64,000 bases of DNA from Kribbella antiqua (GTDB taxonomy: Bacteria > Actinomycetota > Actinomycetes > Propionibacteriales > Kribbellaceae). Position numbers and translations under genes: made by a program. Below, piece after piece: positions 32,231 to 40,992 of this stretch. The DNA is taken from positions 186,001 through 250,000 of the forward strand of contig NZ_SLWR01000009.1 in the NCBI RefSeq assembly GCF_004345665.1, read 5' to 3'. A model generated the notes under the pieces. It had not been told where the DNA came from and made no database searches. It saw only the letters and a program-made list of their open reading frames with translations. How positions within the stretch are numbered: the first letter of the stretch is position 1; the number at the start of each line of letters is the position of its first letter.

Positions 32231-34552
32231 TCAGCGTTTGCGGTAGGTGGCTGTGTAGGTGGTGTTCACCGTCGGCGCGGTGATGGTGTGGTTCGCCGGA
32301 CCTCCGTCGGACCAGGAGATGAAGCTGTAGGTCGACTTGTTGAAGACTTGAGTCAACGGCGCGCTGACCGAGTTGGCCGAGCCGACGACGACCGTCATGG
32401 CGAACGGGGTTGCGACCGGTTCCTCGTTGACCGCCATGTTGGCAAGGTTGAGGCCGCCGGGGTTCGTCCTGAACGTGAGTACGACGGTCTTCGGATCGAG
32501 GCGACGCGACACCGTCGACGACAGGCCGCCGGAGTCAGTTGCGGTCAGCTGGAGTTCGAGCCAGCACGGATACTCATGATCCGGCGCAGCGATCGAGCCG
32601 CCGGAGACGCCGTCAAACGTCTGCAGGACATGAGAGTGGCAGTCGGACGGCGTGACGCAGTGGTGCATGAGGAGCGACCAGCTGAGCTTCGACGCCGGCA
32701 CAGTTCCGTCCTGTACGTCGGTCGCGTGCCCGCTGAAGGAGATCGCGTCACCCACCTTCCACGTGAGGGTCGACGCGGGCGTGTCGATCACAGCGCTCGG
32801 CGCAGTATTCCCGGCCGTGATAGTCACGAACTTGGTATCACTGGCGCCTTGGTCATCAGTCACCCGCAACCCCGCGTTATAGGTGCCGGCCGCCGTATAG
32901 GTGTACGACGCAGTCGCACCGGTCGCGTCGCCGAACGTCCCGTCGCCATTGAGATCCCATGAGTAGCTGAGCGGACGGCCCTCGGGGTCGGAGGACGCCG
33001 TACCGTTGAAGTTCACGGTCAGCGGCACGGGACCGTTGGTCGGTGTTGCCGTGAGAGCAGCGGTTGGCGGTTGGTTGGCGGCCGTGTAGGTGATGCGGTG
33101 GACGCTGCCGTTCTCCATGTCGACGTAGAACAGATCACCGCCAGGGCCGATCTTCAGGTCAACAGGGTGTCCGGCCGCACCGCCGGTCGAGTCGACGCCG
33201 ACGAATGACACCTGTTGAGCCGGGTCGGGCAACCCGTTCGCACCAGGCAGCATCGCCCAGATCTCGTTGCGGCTGTGGTCCCCGAAGAACAGCGCGCCGT
33301 TGTACGACGACGGATACGACCCGCCCTGGTAGAACGCGATGCCGGTGATGGACGAACCGCCCGTACGGCAACCGGTGTAGGTCACCACGCAGGCGCTGTG
33401 GTTGTAGGCATAGTACGGCGCGACGACCGAGCCCGGCGTGGAGTACAAAGACGCGCACTGGCTGAGCCCGGCGGCCTGGTAACCACCTTGCGCCGAAGCG
33501 CCTTCGTAGCAAGGCCATCCGAAGTTCGCAGCAGGAGTCGGAGCCACCACGCGGTTGATCTCTTCCCAGGTGTTCCAGCCGACGTCGCCGACCCACAGCT
33601 CGTCGGTGCCCGGCCGCTGGGTCATGCGGAACGGGTTGCGCAGTCCGTAGGCGACGATGCGGCGAGCGTTCGCATCGGTCGAGGAGTAGAAGGGGTTCCC
33701 GGGTACGCCGGCACCTGTAGCTGGATCGACTCGGAGAACCGCGCCGTTTAGGGTCGCCGGACCGTCAGTACGTCGTACGCTCTGGCTGCGCAGGGCTCCA
33801 CCCTCAGCGCCGGGCGGGGCCAGCGCGGTGCCGACCGCGCCGGGCGGATCGCCGCAGGGGTTCGCCTTGTCGCCGGCGTACGTCGCGCCGTACTGGCCGT
33901 AGTCGACGTTGTTGAAACTCGCGCCGTCACCGCCGCTGACGTACAGATAGCCGTCGCGTCCGAACAGCAATGTGCCGACGGAGTGGCTCGGGTACTGCTG
34001 GCACCAATCGTTGATGAGCACCTGCTCCGGGCCGGTCATGACGTTGCCGCTGATCTGCAGCCGCGACAGGCGCGCAGACACCAGGCAGCCGTCGGTGGTC
34101 GGGCCAGGCGGCGTCGGGCACGCGTCGTTCCACGTCGGTGCCGTGCCGCCGATCGGAGCTTCGTACGCGTACAGCACGTAGACGTACGGGCTTGCCGGGA
34201 AGTTGGGCGGAATCGCGAGCCCGAGCAGGCCACGGTCCCAGTAGTCGTTGACCGCGACTCTGAGGTCGGCGACCGTGACCGGATTGGTGTCGGTCAGGCT
34301 CTGGAAGACCTTGATGATGCCGTTCTTCTGGCCGACGAAGATCCGCCCGTCGGCCGCGAACTGCAGCACCGTCGGGTTGGTCAGCCCACTCAGTACGACG
34401 GTGTCGCGGAACCCGGTGGGCAACGTCGAAGCCGTTGCCGGGATCTGTGTAATCAACGTTGCGCCGAGCAACACTGTCACCACTGCACTGACCAGTTTGC
34501 GCGTGCGCGTACCACTCCAGAGACGCAACATGTCGGCCCCCACCATTCGCAC
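32231..34552 (-). CDS. Secreted PQQ-type glucose/sorbosone dehydrogenase with PKD domain
   Basis: The protein has up to 773 aa. The signal peptide (to about residue 43) has KLVSAVVTVLLGATLITQIP then PATAST. A GSDH beta-propeller covers about 48-490 (RDTVVLSGLTNPTVLQFAAD, DRGLLGLAIPPNFPASPYVY, VGDVGWNTWEEINRV, GPGGDLFYVDMENGSVHRI). A PKD domain follows at about 495-580 (DPEGRPLSYSWDLNGDGTFG) and a beta-rich C-terminal region ends TYTATYRKR. It likely oxidises a sugar or polysaccharide end outside the cell. Start candidates are GTG 34552, ATG 34546 and ATG 34531; the last has GGGGG at 5 nt. Confidence 0.85.
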   Translation of the reverse strand: MRMVGADMLRLWSGTRTRKLVSAVVTVLLGATLITQIPATASTLPTGFRDTVVLSGLTNPTVLQFAADGRIFVGQKNGIIKVFQSLTDTNPVTVADLRVAVNDYWDRGLLGLAIPPNFPASPYVYVLYAYEAPIGGTAPTWNDACPTPPGPTTDGCLVSARLSRLQISGNVMTGPEQVLINDWCQQYPSHSVGTLLFGRDGYLYVSGGDGASFNNVDYGQYGATYAGDKANPCGDPPGAVGTALAPPGAEGGALRSQSVRRTDGPATLNGAVLRVDPATGAGVPGNPFYSSTDANARRIVAYGLRNPFRMTQRPGTDELWVGDVGWNTWEEINRVVAPTPAANFGWPCYEGASAQGGYQAAGLSQCASLYSTPGSVVAPYYAYNHSACVVTYTGCRTGGSSITGIAFYQGGSYPSSYNGALFFGDHSRNEIWAMLPGANGLPDPAQQVSFVGVDSTGGAAGHPVDLKIGPGGDLFYVDMENGSVHRITYTAANQPPTAALTATPTNGPVPLTVNFNGTASSDPEGRPLSYSWDLNGDGTFGDATGATASYTYTAAGTYNAGLRVTDDQGASDTKFVTITAGNTAPSAVIDTPASTLTWKVGDAISFSGHATDVQDGTVPASKLSWSLLMHHCVTPSDCHSHVLQTFDGVSGGSIAAPDHEYPCWLELQLTATDSGGLSSTVSRRLDPKTVVLTFRTNPGGLNLANMAVNEEPVATPFAMTVVVGSANSVSAPLTQVFNKSTYSFISWSDGGPANHTITAPTVNTTYTATYRKR

Positions 34553-34708
34553 CCCCGACCAGCGGACCCCCTCCGCGTGCCCTTATGGCTCGCATTGTGC
34601 GCGTTCGGGCCGCGAAGGGTAAGTGCTCACCCGCATCGACTACCGCCGGCGCGCGACCGATCTACACTCGGTGACCGCGAACGCTTGGTTGCCGGGGGCA
34701 AGAGCGCG

Positions 34709-35203
34709 TCACATGGGTTCGTGTTCGGCGGTGGTCTTGATGTTGGTGAGGGACGTGATGATGCCGCGGCGTTGCTGCTTGGGCAGCCGCAGTACGGCGT
34801 TCATGGTCTTCTGCACCCACGCACCCTTCTGGGCGGGAAGGACCTGCATGTGGTGGGTCAGGCGGGTGCCGGTCTGCTCCGGGACGATGGTGTAACTCCA
34901 CAGGACGCGGCCGCCCTCGCCCCGGTTCTGCTCCTTCATCGGCGGGAACGAAGCCCAGCCGAACTCGTGACCCGGGTCGAGGATGGTGACTTCGGACCGG
35001 GCGTCGAACTTCTGCGGCCCGGCCTTCTCGTGCGCGATCCACCGGGCTCCGACATGCAGGGTGTCGTCGAATTCGATGGCCTTGGTGATGCTCTTCGGAC
35101 CGGCGTACTCCGGGTGCCGCCGGACGTCGGTGACGAGGCGCCACACGGTCTCCGGCAGCGCGTCGATGTGAACGCTTTCCTCGATGTCGACCAGCGTTTC
35201 CAT
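34709..35203 (-). CDS. SRPBCC family (polyketide cyclase/START-like) protein
   Basis: This 164-aa helix-grip fold shows VDIEESVHIDALPETVWRLV, the AIEFDDTLHVGARWIAHEKA strand region and TGTRLTHHMQVLPAQKGAWV. Such proteins bind hydrophobic ligands. ATG 35203 has GGGAGG at 6 nt, so the longer frame is rejected. No pathway partner is evident nearby. Confidence 0.78.
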   Translation of the reverse strand: METLVDIEESVHIDALPETVWRLVTDVRRHPEYAGPKSITKAIEFDDTLHVGARWIAHEKAGPQKFDARSEVTILDPGHEFGWASFPPMKEQNRGEGGRVLWSYTIVPEQTGTRLTHHMQVLPAQKGAWVQKTMNAVLRLPKQQRRGIITSLTNIKTTAEHEPM

Positions 35204-35405
35204 AACTCCCTCCCCAGGGTGATGCCTCCACAATGCGCCGATCCGGACCGCCCGTCGAGGGTGCCGAACCGTAGTCGCCGTCCGCATACACACGGTGGCG
35301 TTCCGGCGCACCCTGTTCCCCGGTGTGTGCAGCGACTCAGCCTGGCAACCGTCCCGCTGCCGGACGAAGGTTGACCAAGGCAAGGGATTTCGCCGTACGG
35401 CGGCT

Positions 35406-36050
35406 TCAGCCGGGTGGATCGGCCTCGTCGTAATCCTCCCTGACGACGAGGTAGTACATCGGCGTGACCACCAGGACGAAGACGAGCACGATGAACGGGA
35501 TGGTGAACGGGAGGCCGTGTTCGGCGAGCCAGGAGCCGGTCGCCGTGAAGATGGTGCAGACGGTCAGGCCGAGGCCGGTCGTGAAGTAGTTGAGGACGGT
35601 GAGACCGTCGGCTCTTCGCTTCGGCAGGCGGACGCTGTAGACCCAGCTGAAGATCCGCCGGGCAAGGACGAGGCTGGCGCCCGGCGCGACGAGCGGTCCG
35701 ACGAGGTACCCAGCGCCGAAGACGCCCGCCCACCCGAACCCGAGGTACAGGCCGGTGACCAGCGCACAGCCGAGGATGAAGGCGATGAGCCGGCTGAGGA
35801 CGGAGCGCGGGCGGGCGAGGTAGTTGCCGACGGCGGGGTCGCGGCCGATCGTCACGAGGGCGTGTGCGGCGATCGTGCGCATGTCGTCGCCGGCCATGTC
35901 GCCTGCGTCGAGCGGCTCGTTCGGATGCAGCTGATGGTGCACGACGACGTCGTTGATCCGCGAGACGGTCAAGTCCAGATTCAAGTCCCGGAGGTCGTCC
36001 CCGGTCTCGTCACGCTTCTCGTCCGGATCGTCCGGATCAGCCGTTGGCAT
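35406..36050 (-). CDS. Membrane protein of unknown function with acidic N-terminus
   Basis: The 214-aa protein has an acidic, Asp-rich cytosolic N-terminus, a region VSRINDVVVHHQLHPNEPLD, then four hydrophobic segments (SRLIAFILGCALVTGLYLGF; GAGYLVGPLVAPGASLVL; FTTGLGLTVCTIFTATGSWL; FIVLVFVLVVTPMYYLVV). No known family is recognised. Its ATG lies 14 bp inside the end of the VOC gene, so it is translationally coupled to it. The preceding 202 bp (35204-35405) hold only a short CGCCGTACGGCG palindrome. Confidence 0.65.
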   Translation of the reverse strand: MPTADPDDPDEKRDETGDDLRDLNLDLTVSRINDVVVHHQLHPNEPLDAGDMAGDDMRTIAAHALVTIGRDPAVGNYLARPRSVLSRLIAFILGCALVTGLYLGFGWAGVFGAGYLVGPLVAPGASLVLARRIFSWVYSVRLPKRRADGLTVLNYFTTGLGLTVCTIFTATGSWLAEHGLPFTIPFIVLVFVLVVTPMYYLVVREDYDEADPPG

Positions 36051-36432
36051 ACAAGCAGAATGGATGCCCGGCCGGGTCAAGGAGCACGCGGACGTCTTGC
36101 TGGGGCTGGAAGTCGGCGAGGGTGGCGCCGAGTTCGAGGGCGTGTTCGACGGCCGCGTCCAGCTCGCCGACCTCGATGTCCAGGTGCATCATCATCTGTT
36201 GCCGGCCCTCCTCGGCGGGCCAGACCGGGCGTTCCCATGGCGCTGAGGTCTGGGTCTGGAACGCCAGGTAGGTCTCGGAGTTGCCTGGTACGGCGAGACC
36301 GAACCCGCCGGGCTCGTCCTTGTATATCTCCCAGCCCAGCACCTGATGGTAGAACCGCCCGAGCGCCTGGGGATCCGGCGCGTCGATGACCGTACCGAAA
36401 TAATGGCCCTTCTCAGCTCGCCCTCGCAGCAT
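36037..36432 (-). CDS. VOC superfamily protein
   Basis: The 131-aa protein shows KGHYFGTVIDAPDPQALGRF, QVLGWEIYKDEPGGFGLAVP, QMMMHLDIEVGELDAAVEHA and VRVLLDPAGHPFCLY, the typical two-module VOC pattern with His and Glu metal positions. A strong ribosome site GAGGAGG is 5 nt before ATG 36432. It is divergent from the Nudix gene by 39 bp and coupled to the membrane protein downstream. Confidence 0.82.
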   Translation of the reverse strand: MLRGRAEKGHYFGTVIDAPDPQALGRFYHQVLGWEIYKDEPGGFGLAVPGNSETYLAFQTQTSAPWERPVWPAEEGRQQMMMHLDIEVGELDAAVEHALELGATLADFQPQQDVRVLLDPAGHPFCLYANG

Positions 36433-36471
36433 CTGCTCCTCCTCGGGATGTCTCCGTAAGAGACTAGACCG

Positions 36472-36996
36472 GTGAACCGACAAGACGACCTGGCCGCTGA
36501 GGGAGAACCGGAGAAGGAGTTCAATCCGGGAATCGCGTCCCGGCTGCCACGCAAGACCACGGCCGGCGGCGCGCTGATCCGCGACGAGGCCGGCCGCATC
36601 CTCTTTCTCGACCCGACCTACAAGCCGACCCTCGACATCCCCGGCGGCATGGCCGAGTACGACGAATCGCCGTACGACGCCTGCTGCCGCGAACTCCAGG
36701 AGGAGCTCGGCCTCGAACTCCCAGTCGGCGACCTCCTGGTCGTCGACTGGGTCCCCGCACTAGGAGTCTGGAACGACGCTCTAGCTTTCGTCTTCGACGG
36801 CGGCGTCCTCACCCCCGCCACCATCGCCCGCCTCCACATCGACCCAGGCGAAGCCCGCGGCGCCGAGTTCCTCACGCTGGACCAAGCGCGCCCGCGGCTC
36901 CGCCCCTCCCTAGCCCGCCGCCTCACCCTCGCCCTCAACGCACTAACGGCAGGACACCCGCTGTACGCCGACTTCGGCCGCCAGCCGGCCGAATAG
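36472..36996 (+). CDS. NUDIX hydrolase
   Basis: The 174-aa protein carries the Nudix box GGMAEYDESPYDACCRELQE followed by ELGLEL, i.e. the GX5EX7REUXEEXGU pattern. LFLDPTYKPTLDIPGG precedes it. It hydrolyses a nucleoside diphosphate linked to another moiety. GTG 36472 follows TAGACC closely, so the transcript may be leaderless. Confidence 0.88.
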   Translation: MNRQDDLAAEGEPEKEFNPGIASRLPRKTTAGGALIRDEAGRILFLDPTYKPTLDIPGGMAEYDESPYDACCRELQEELGLELPVGDLLVVDWVPALGVWNDALAFVFDGGVLTPATIARLHIDPGEARGAEFLTLDQARPRLRPSLARRLTLALNALTAGHPLYADFGRQPAE

Positions 36997-37007
36997 CCGG
37001 GCGGCCG

Positions 37008-38030
37008 TCAGAGGTCCGCGATGTTGATGAGGACCTTGCCGGTGGTGCTGGATTCTACGGATTGGTGGGCGGCGGCGGTTTCGGATAGGGGGTAGTGGTG
37101 GAGGGGGAGGCCTGCGGGGGTGCCTACGGGGAGGGCGTTGGCTTTCAGGGCGGTGTTGATGTCTTCGGCGGCGGCGGTGAGGAATTGCCAGCCGACGCTG
37201 TAGAGGAGGACGAACTGGTAGCGGGCGTTCAGGCCCATGTTCTGGCCGACGTCGACGGTGAACGGTTTGTCGCCGTTGTTCGCGTAGATCGCGATGGTGC
37301 CGCGCGGCCGCAGTACGGCGAGGTCGAGCTCGTTGTTGGCGCCGATGGCTACCTCGACGACGAGATCGACGCCGTCAGGCGCAACGGCGCGGATCTGCGA
37401 GGCCGCATCCGCGTCCTGGTAGTTCACGACGTGGTGCGCGCCGGCCGCCTCGGCGTACGCCGTCTTCGTGGGGCTGACGGTCGCAATGACCGTGGCGCCG
37501 GCCCAGCGGGCCAGTTGGATCGCCGCGTGTCCGACTGCGCCGGCTCCACCGGCGACCAGGACCACCTTGCCTTCGAGGGCGCCGGGCGCTAGCCGCGTCG
37601 GGCCGCCCTCGGCGACCGTCAGAGCGCGGTGCGCCGTGATCGCGGGGATGCCGATGCTCGCGCCGAGCTCGAAGGAGGCGTTGTCGGGCAGCGCGAACAC
37701 GCGCTCGACGGGGACGACTGTGTACTCCTGTGCGGTACCGCTTGCTGGGCGTCCGTACGCAGCCAACGTCACCCAGACCCGGTCGCCGACGGCGAATTCG
37801 TCGACGCCTGGCCCGACTGCGTCGATGATCCCCGCGCCATCCTGGTTAGGGACGGACTCGACCGCGTCGCCGCCGTACAGGCCCGTGCGGGCCTTCCAAT
37901 CTGTTGGGTTCACGCCGGAGACGGCCACCCGAATCCGTACCTCGCCCGCCGCGGGCTCCGCGACCTCGCGATCCACCAAGCGAAGTACGGCGTCAGCGGG
38001 GCCGAGTTGGTCGTGCACGATTGCCTTCAT
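37008..38030 (-). CDS. NADPH:quinone oxidoreductase (zeta-crystallin-like, MDR family)
   Basis: The 340-aa protein has an N-terminal GroES-like domain (VSGVNPTDWKARTGLYGG, NQDGAGIIDAVGPGVDEF) and a Rossmann domain with VVLVAGGAGAVGHAAIQLAR and GATVIATVSPTKTAYAEAAG. There are no zinc-ligand Cys, so it is a zinc-free quinone reductase. ATG 38030 has GGAG at 6 nt; the much longer open frame upstream is antisense shadow of the TerC gene. Divergent from the Mn-riboswitch/TerC unit. Confidence 0.87.
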   Translation of the reverse strand: MKAIVHDQLGPADAVLRLVDREVAEPAAGEVRIRVAVSGVNPTDWKARTGLYGGDAVESVPNQDGAGIIDAVGPGVDEFAVGDRVWVTLAAYGRPASGTAQEYTVVPVERVFALPDNASFELGASIGIPAITAHRALTVAEGGPTRLAPGALEGKVVLVAGGAGAVGHAAIQLARWAGATVIATVSPTKTAYAEAAGAHHVVNYQDADAASQIRAVAPDGVDLVVEVAIGANNELDLAVLRPRGTIAIYANNGDKPFTVDVGQNMGLNARYQFVLLYSVGWQFLTAAAEDINTALKANALPVGTPAGLPLHHYPLSETAAAHQSVESSTTGKVLINIADL

Positions 38031-38170
38031 CAGGAACTCCAGAGCAGCGGCGTCATGGTCATCCGCTATAGCCGAGAGCGCCGCTGACATATTCCATCTC
38101 GACCAGGAAACTGTATCCGGTATACGATTGGAGCCTGATGTACCGCGTTGGGTAGGGTTGGTGCGTTTGT

Positions 38171-38327
38171 GGAGGGGAGTATTCCCTCGCGGGTGGCGCC
38201 GAGCGTCGCCTGGAGTGGCAGTGTCGTCATCACGGGAGGCCTGGACGGCCGAACCGGTGCTGCCGGCCTGGGGTAGCCCAGGCGGAAGAGACCTCCGGAC
38301 CGCGTTGTCGTCGTCCGGAGGTTTGTG
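38171..38327 (+). promoter_or_regulatory. yybP-ykoY manganese riboswitch with translational switch
   Basis: The aptamer (38171-38296) shows family features: GGAGGGGAGTA at the 5' side, GTCATCACGGGAGGC, then GGCCGAACCGGTGCTGCCGG, closing AGAGACCTCC. The P1 stem is GGAGG (38171-38175) with CCTCC (38292-38296). The same CCTCC strand also lies in ACCTCCGGAC (38291-38300), which pairs perfectly with GTCCGGAGGT (38313-38322). That downstream strand is the terC ribosome site. Mn2+ binding would favour P1 and free GGAGG to start translation. The aptamer identity is recognised by eye, not by a covariance model. Confidence 0.82.
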
Positions 38328-39326
38328 ATGGTCTCGAGCATGTCCCCTGTCGTCTGGGTGGTCACGATCGCCGGCCTGCTCGCGATCGTCGCGTTCGACC
38401 TGATCGTGATCGCCAGGCGGAAGCGCACCGTGACGATCAAGGACGCGACCCGGTGGGTGCTGTTCTACGTCGGGCTGGCGGCGCTGTTCGGCGTCGGCTT
38501 GTTCGTGTTCAGCCCGGGAGCCAGCGGCGGTGAGTTCGTCGCCGGGTACATCACCGAGTACAGCCTGAGTGTCGACAATCTGTTTGTCTTCGTCATCATC
38601 ATGGCGCGGTTCGCCGTACCGTCGCTGGCCCAGGACAAGGTGCTCTACATCGGCATCGTGGTGTCGATGCTGCTGCGGGCGGTGTTCATCCTGGCCGGGG
38701 CGGCGGCGATCGCGGCGGCGAGCTGGGTGTTCTACCTGTTCGGCGCGTTCCTGGTCTATACCGCGGTCCGGCTGGCGCTCGAGGGCGACAACGACGAGAC
38801 CGACTTCCAGGAGAACGCCGTACTGCGCGGGATGCGCCGGGTGCTGCCGCTGTCGCACGACTACGACGGCGCCAAGCTCACCACCCGGGTCGACGGCCGC
38901 CGGATGGTGACGCCGCTGGTGATCGTGATCGCCGCGATCGGGATGGCGAACGTGATCTTCGCGCTCGACTCGATCCCGGCGATCTTCGGCCTCACCCAGG
39001 ACGCGTACATCGTGCTCACCGCGAACGCGTTCGCGCTGATGGGCCTGCGCCAGCTGTACTTCCTGATCGGCGGTCTGCTGGAGCGGATCATCTACCTGAA
39101 CGTCGGCCTGTCGGTGATCCTCGCCTTCATCGGCGTGAAGCTGATCATCGAGGCGCTGCACGGTTCGCACATCGACGACATCGGCGCGATCCACCTGCCG
39201 CACATCGGCATCCTCACCTCGCTCGGCTTCATCGCCGGCACCCTGTTCATCACCACCGTCGCCTCACTGATCAAGTCGTCGTACGACCGCCGCCGGGTCG
39301 AGGTCCGGATCAAGACCGACGAGTGA
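38328..39326 (+). CDS. TerC/Alx family membrane protein, probable Mn2+ exporter
   Basis: The 332-aa protein has eight to nine membrane segments. Conserved acidic residues lie in membrane segments: FDLIVIARR, YITEYSLSVDNLFVFVIIMA and NVIFALDSIPAIFGLTQDAY. This matches the TerC/Alx family, members of which export manganese and are often controlled by the yybP-ykoY riboswitch. ATG 38328 is 6 nt after GGAGG; GTG 38325 is less likely. Control by the upstream riboswitch strongly supports a role in Mn2+ homeostasis. Confidence 0.9.
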   Translation: MVSSMSPVVWVVTIAGLLAIVAFDLIVIARRKRTVTIKDATRWVLFYVGLAALFGVGLFVFSPGASGGEFVAGYITEYSLSVDNLFVFVIIMARFAVPSLAQDKVLYIGIVVSMLLRAVFILAGAAAIAAASWVFYLFGAFLVYTAVRLALEGDNDETDFQENAVLRGMRRVLPLSHDYDGAKLTTRVDGRRMVTPLVIVIAAIGMANVIFALDSIPAIFGLTQDAYIVLTANAFALMGLRQLYFLIGGLLERIIYLNVGLSVILAFIGVKLIIEALHGSHIDDIGAIHLPHIGILTSLGFIAGTLFITTVASLIKSSYDRRRVEVRIKTDE

Positions 39327-39359
39327 CGCCAGTACGACGTACGGCTGGCTTTCCGGAAA

Positions 39360-40607
39360 CTAATCTGCACCCACTGACGACTTTGTTCCGGATAGCGAGG
39401 GCGCTCGGAGGCGGAGGTAGAGGAGCGGGATCGGGGTGAGGATCAGGCCCGAGGCCGTCAGCGCGGCTCTCAACGACGTACGGCCGATCGCGCCGAGCGG
39501 CGGGCCGCCGACGACCTGGCCGATCGCGTTCGCCTGCGACACCATCGAGATCACCGTCGCGCGGGAGCGCGAGTCGACGTGCCGGTTCAGCCAGGCCGAC
39601 TCGATCGGCCAGGCGAGCGTGCCGGCGATTGTCCGCACCCACATCGCGGCCAGCGCGAGCCAGAGATGATCGAGCAGCGCGAACGCGGTCACAGCGGACA
39701 GTTCCACCAGGCTCAGCACCGCGAGTACGCCGTTCGGATGCGTCGCGCTGAGCCGCTCCGGCGAGAGCCGGTTCAGTACCACGGAGGTGACGAGCGCGAG
39801 CAGCGTCCCGACCAGGGCGAGGACGGTGAACCAGAACGCCGGGTCCGACGTACCGAAGACCGCCGGGAAGCTGAAGTGCAGGATCTTGACCGACCACAAT
39901 CGGTCGAACGCCTCGCTGGACAGCCCGGAGATCAGGCTGATCAGAACCAGCGTCCGTACGACGGGACGCCGCCGGGCGACGGCGAGTCCGTCCTTGAAGG
40001 TCTCGGCCATCGACCGTTCCGCCCGCGGGGTGCGGTGGAAGTTGTCCTCGCGCATGAAGACCGCCAGGGCCAGCGCGAGCAGGAGCATCCCGCCGCCTGA
40101 GAGCGCCATCGGCAGCGGCAGGCTGACCAGGCCGAGTGCGCCGGCGGTGACGGTGCCGGCGATCTTGGCGGCCAGGCTGATCTGCTGACTGCGGACGAAC
40201 ACCTTCGCGGCCCGGTCGGTACCGACCTCGTCGGTGATCCAGGCCTGGTCGGCGCCGGAGGTGAAGGTGTAGCCGACACCCCAGAGCACCTGCGCGGCGA
40301 GGATCGCCAGGAACGCCGGCACCAGGCCCTGCAGCAGGAGACCGGCCCCGATCAGGGCGAAGCCGATGATGATGGACAGCCGGCGGCTGTAGATGTCGGC
40401 GACGATGCCGGTCGGCACTTCGAACAGGAAGCAGGCGAGTTCGAGGGTGGTCCCGACCAGGACCATCTGGAGTGGGTCCAGTCCGGCGTCGCGGACGTAA
40501 TACACCATGCTGAGCGTGAACGCGAGCGCGGACAGGAACGCCCAGGCGCCGTTGTAGACGTAGTACGTCCGGGCCGGATCAGCGGACCCGTAGGCAGGCA
40601 AATGCAT
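39360..40607 (-). CDS. MFS family transporter
   Basis: The protein has 415 aa and 12 predicted membrane segments. Typical parts are FLFEVPTGIVADIYSRRLSI (motif A-like), VLWGVGYTFTSGADQAWITD and SAWLNRHVDSRSRATVISMV. It resembles the DHA-type exporters annotated as multidrug or macrolide transporters. ATG 40607 has GTGGAGC at 6 nt. Upstream on the same strand is a five-codon leaderless reading frame followed by GC hairpins, which suggests attenuation control. Confidence 0.85.
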   Translation of the reverse strand: MHLPAYGSADPARTYYVYNGAWAFLSALAFTLSMVYYVRDAGLDPLQMVLVGTTLELACFLFEVPTGIVADIYSRRLSIIIGFALIGAGLLLQGLVPAFLAILAAQVLWGVGYTFTSGADQAWITDEVGTDRAAKVFVRSQQISLAAKIAGTVTAGALGLVSLPLPMALSGGGMLLLALALAVFMREDNFHRTPRAERSMAETFKDGLAVARRRPVVRTLVLISLISGLSSEAFDRLWSVKILHFSFPAVFGTSDPAFWFTVLALVGTLLALVTSVVLNRLSPERLSATHPNGVLAVLSLVELSAVTAFALLDHLWLALAAMWVRTIAGTLAWPIESAWLNRHVDSRSRATVISMVSQANAIGQVVGGPPLGAIGRTSLRAALTASGLILTPIPLLYLRLRAPSLSGTKSSVGAD

Positions 40608-40656
40608 CGGAAGCTCCACGTTGTGCGGGCAGACGGAAGCGCCGGCCGTTCACGCG

Positions 40657-40671
40657 GCGGGGTCTCCCCGC
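40657..40671 (-). terminator. Compact GC hairpin in the MFS leader
   Basis: GCGGGG-TCT-CCCCGC is a perfect 6-bp stem with a 3-nt loop, located between the short leader frame and the MFS start. It could act as an attenuator or pause hairpin; there is no T run. Confidence 0.4.
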
Positions 40672-40757
40672 GACGTGGCGCTACGAAGGCGCGCGACGGC
40701 AAGCGCTTGACGTGACGCACGACGGCGGCTCGCGGTGGCGAGAGCGGTGGTGCGCTT

Positions 40758-40775
40758 TCAGGAGCGACGTTGCAT
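40758..40775 (-). CDS. Five-codon leaderless leader peptide candidate (MQRRS)
   Basis: On the minus strand TACCCT (40782-40787) is followed after 6 nt by ATG CAA CGT CGC TCC TGA. The layout, a -10 box, a start codon at the predicted transcript end and a tiny Arg-rich frame about 150 nt before an exporter, resembles ribosome-arrest leaders of actinobacterial resistance genes. No clear -35 box is seen. The remaining intergenic sequence (40776-40992) is the divergent gap to the SDR gene. Confidence 0.4.
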   Translation of the reverse strand: MQRRS

Positions 40776-40992
40776 GGCGTCAGGGTAGGCGACGGTCCGG
40801 CGAGTCCGCCTCCGAATTAACCGACTGCATCGGGCTTTCAGGGGTACCATCGAAAGTGCCTGGCCCGGCCGTTCCCCCGTGATGGTCGGGTCAGGTTTTG
40901 CCCTCTCGCGGACATCTCTCGCTGACGTGTCGAGAACCGGCGGGCGGCTCCGTCTCCCTTGTAGAAGCTTCGACAGGGAGAGGACCCCGATC

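Noticed and set aside
38031-39203. Upstream extension of the quinone reductase frame by about 390 codons
   Set aside because: It is antisense to TerC and the riboswitch; the ATG at 38030 has a ribosome site and matches the family start.
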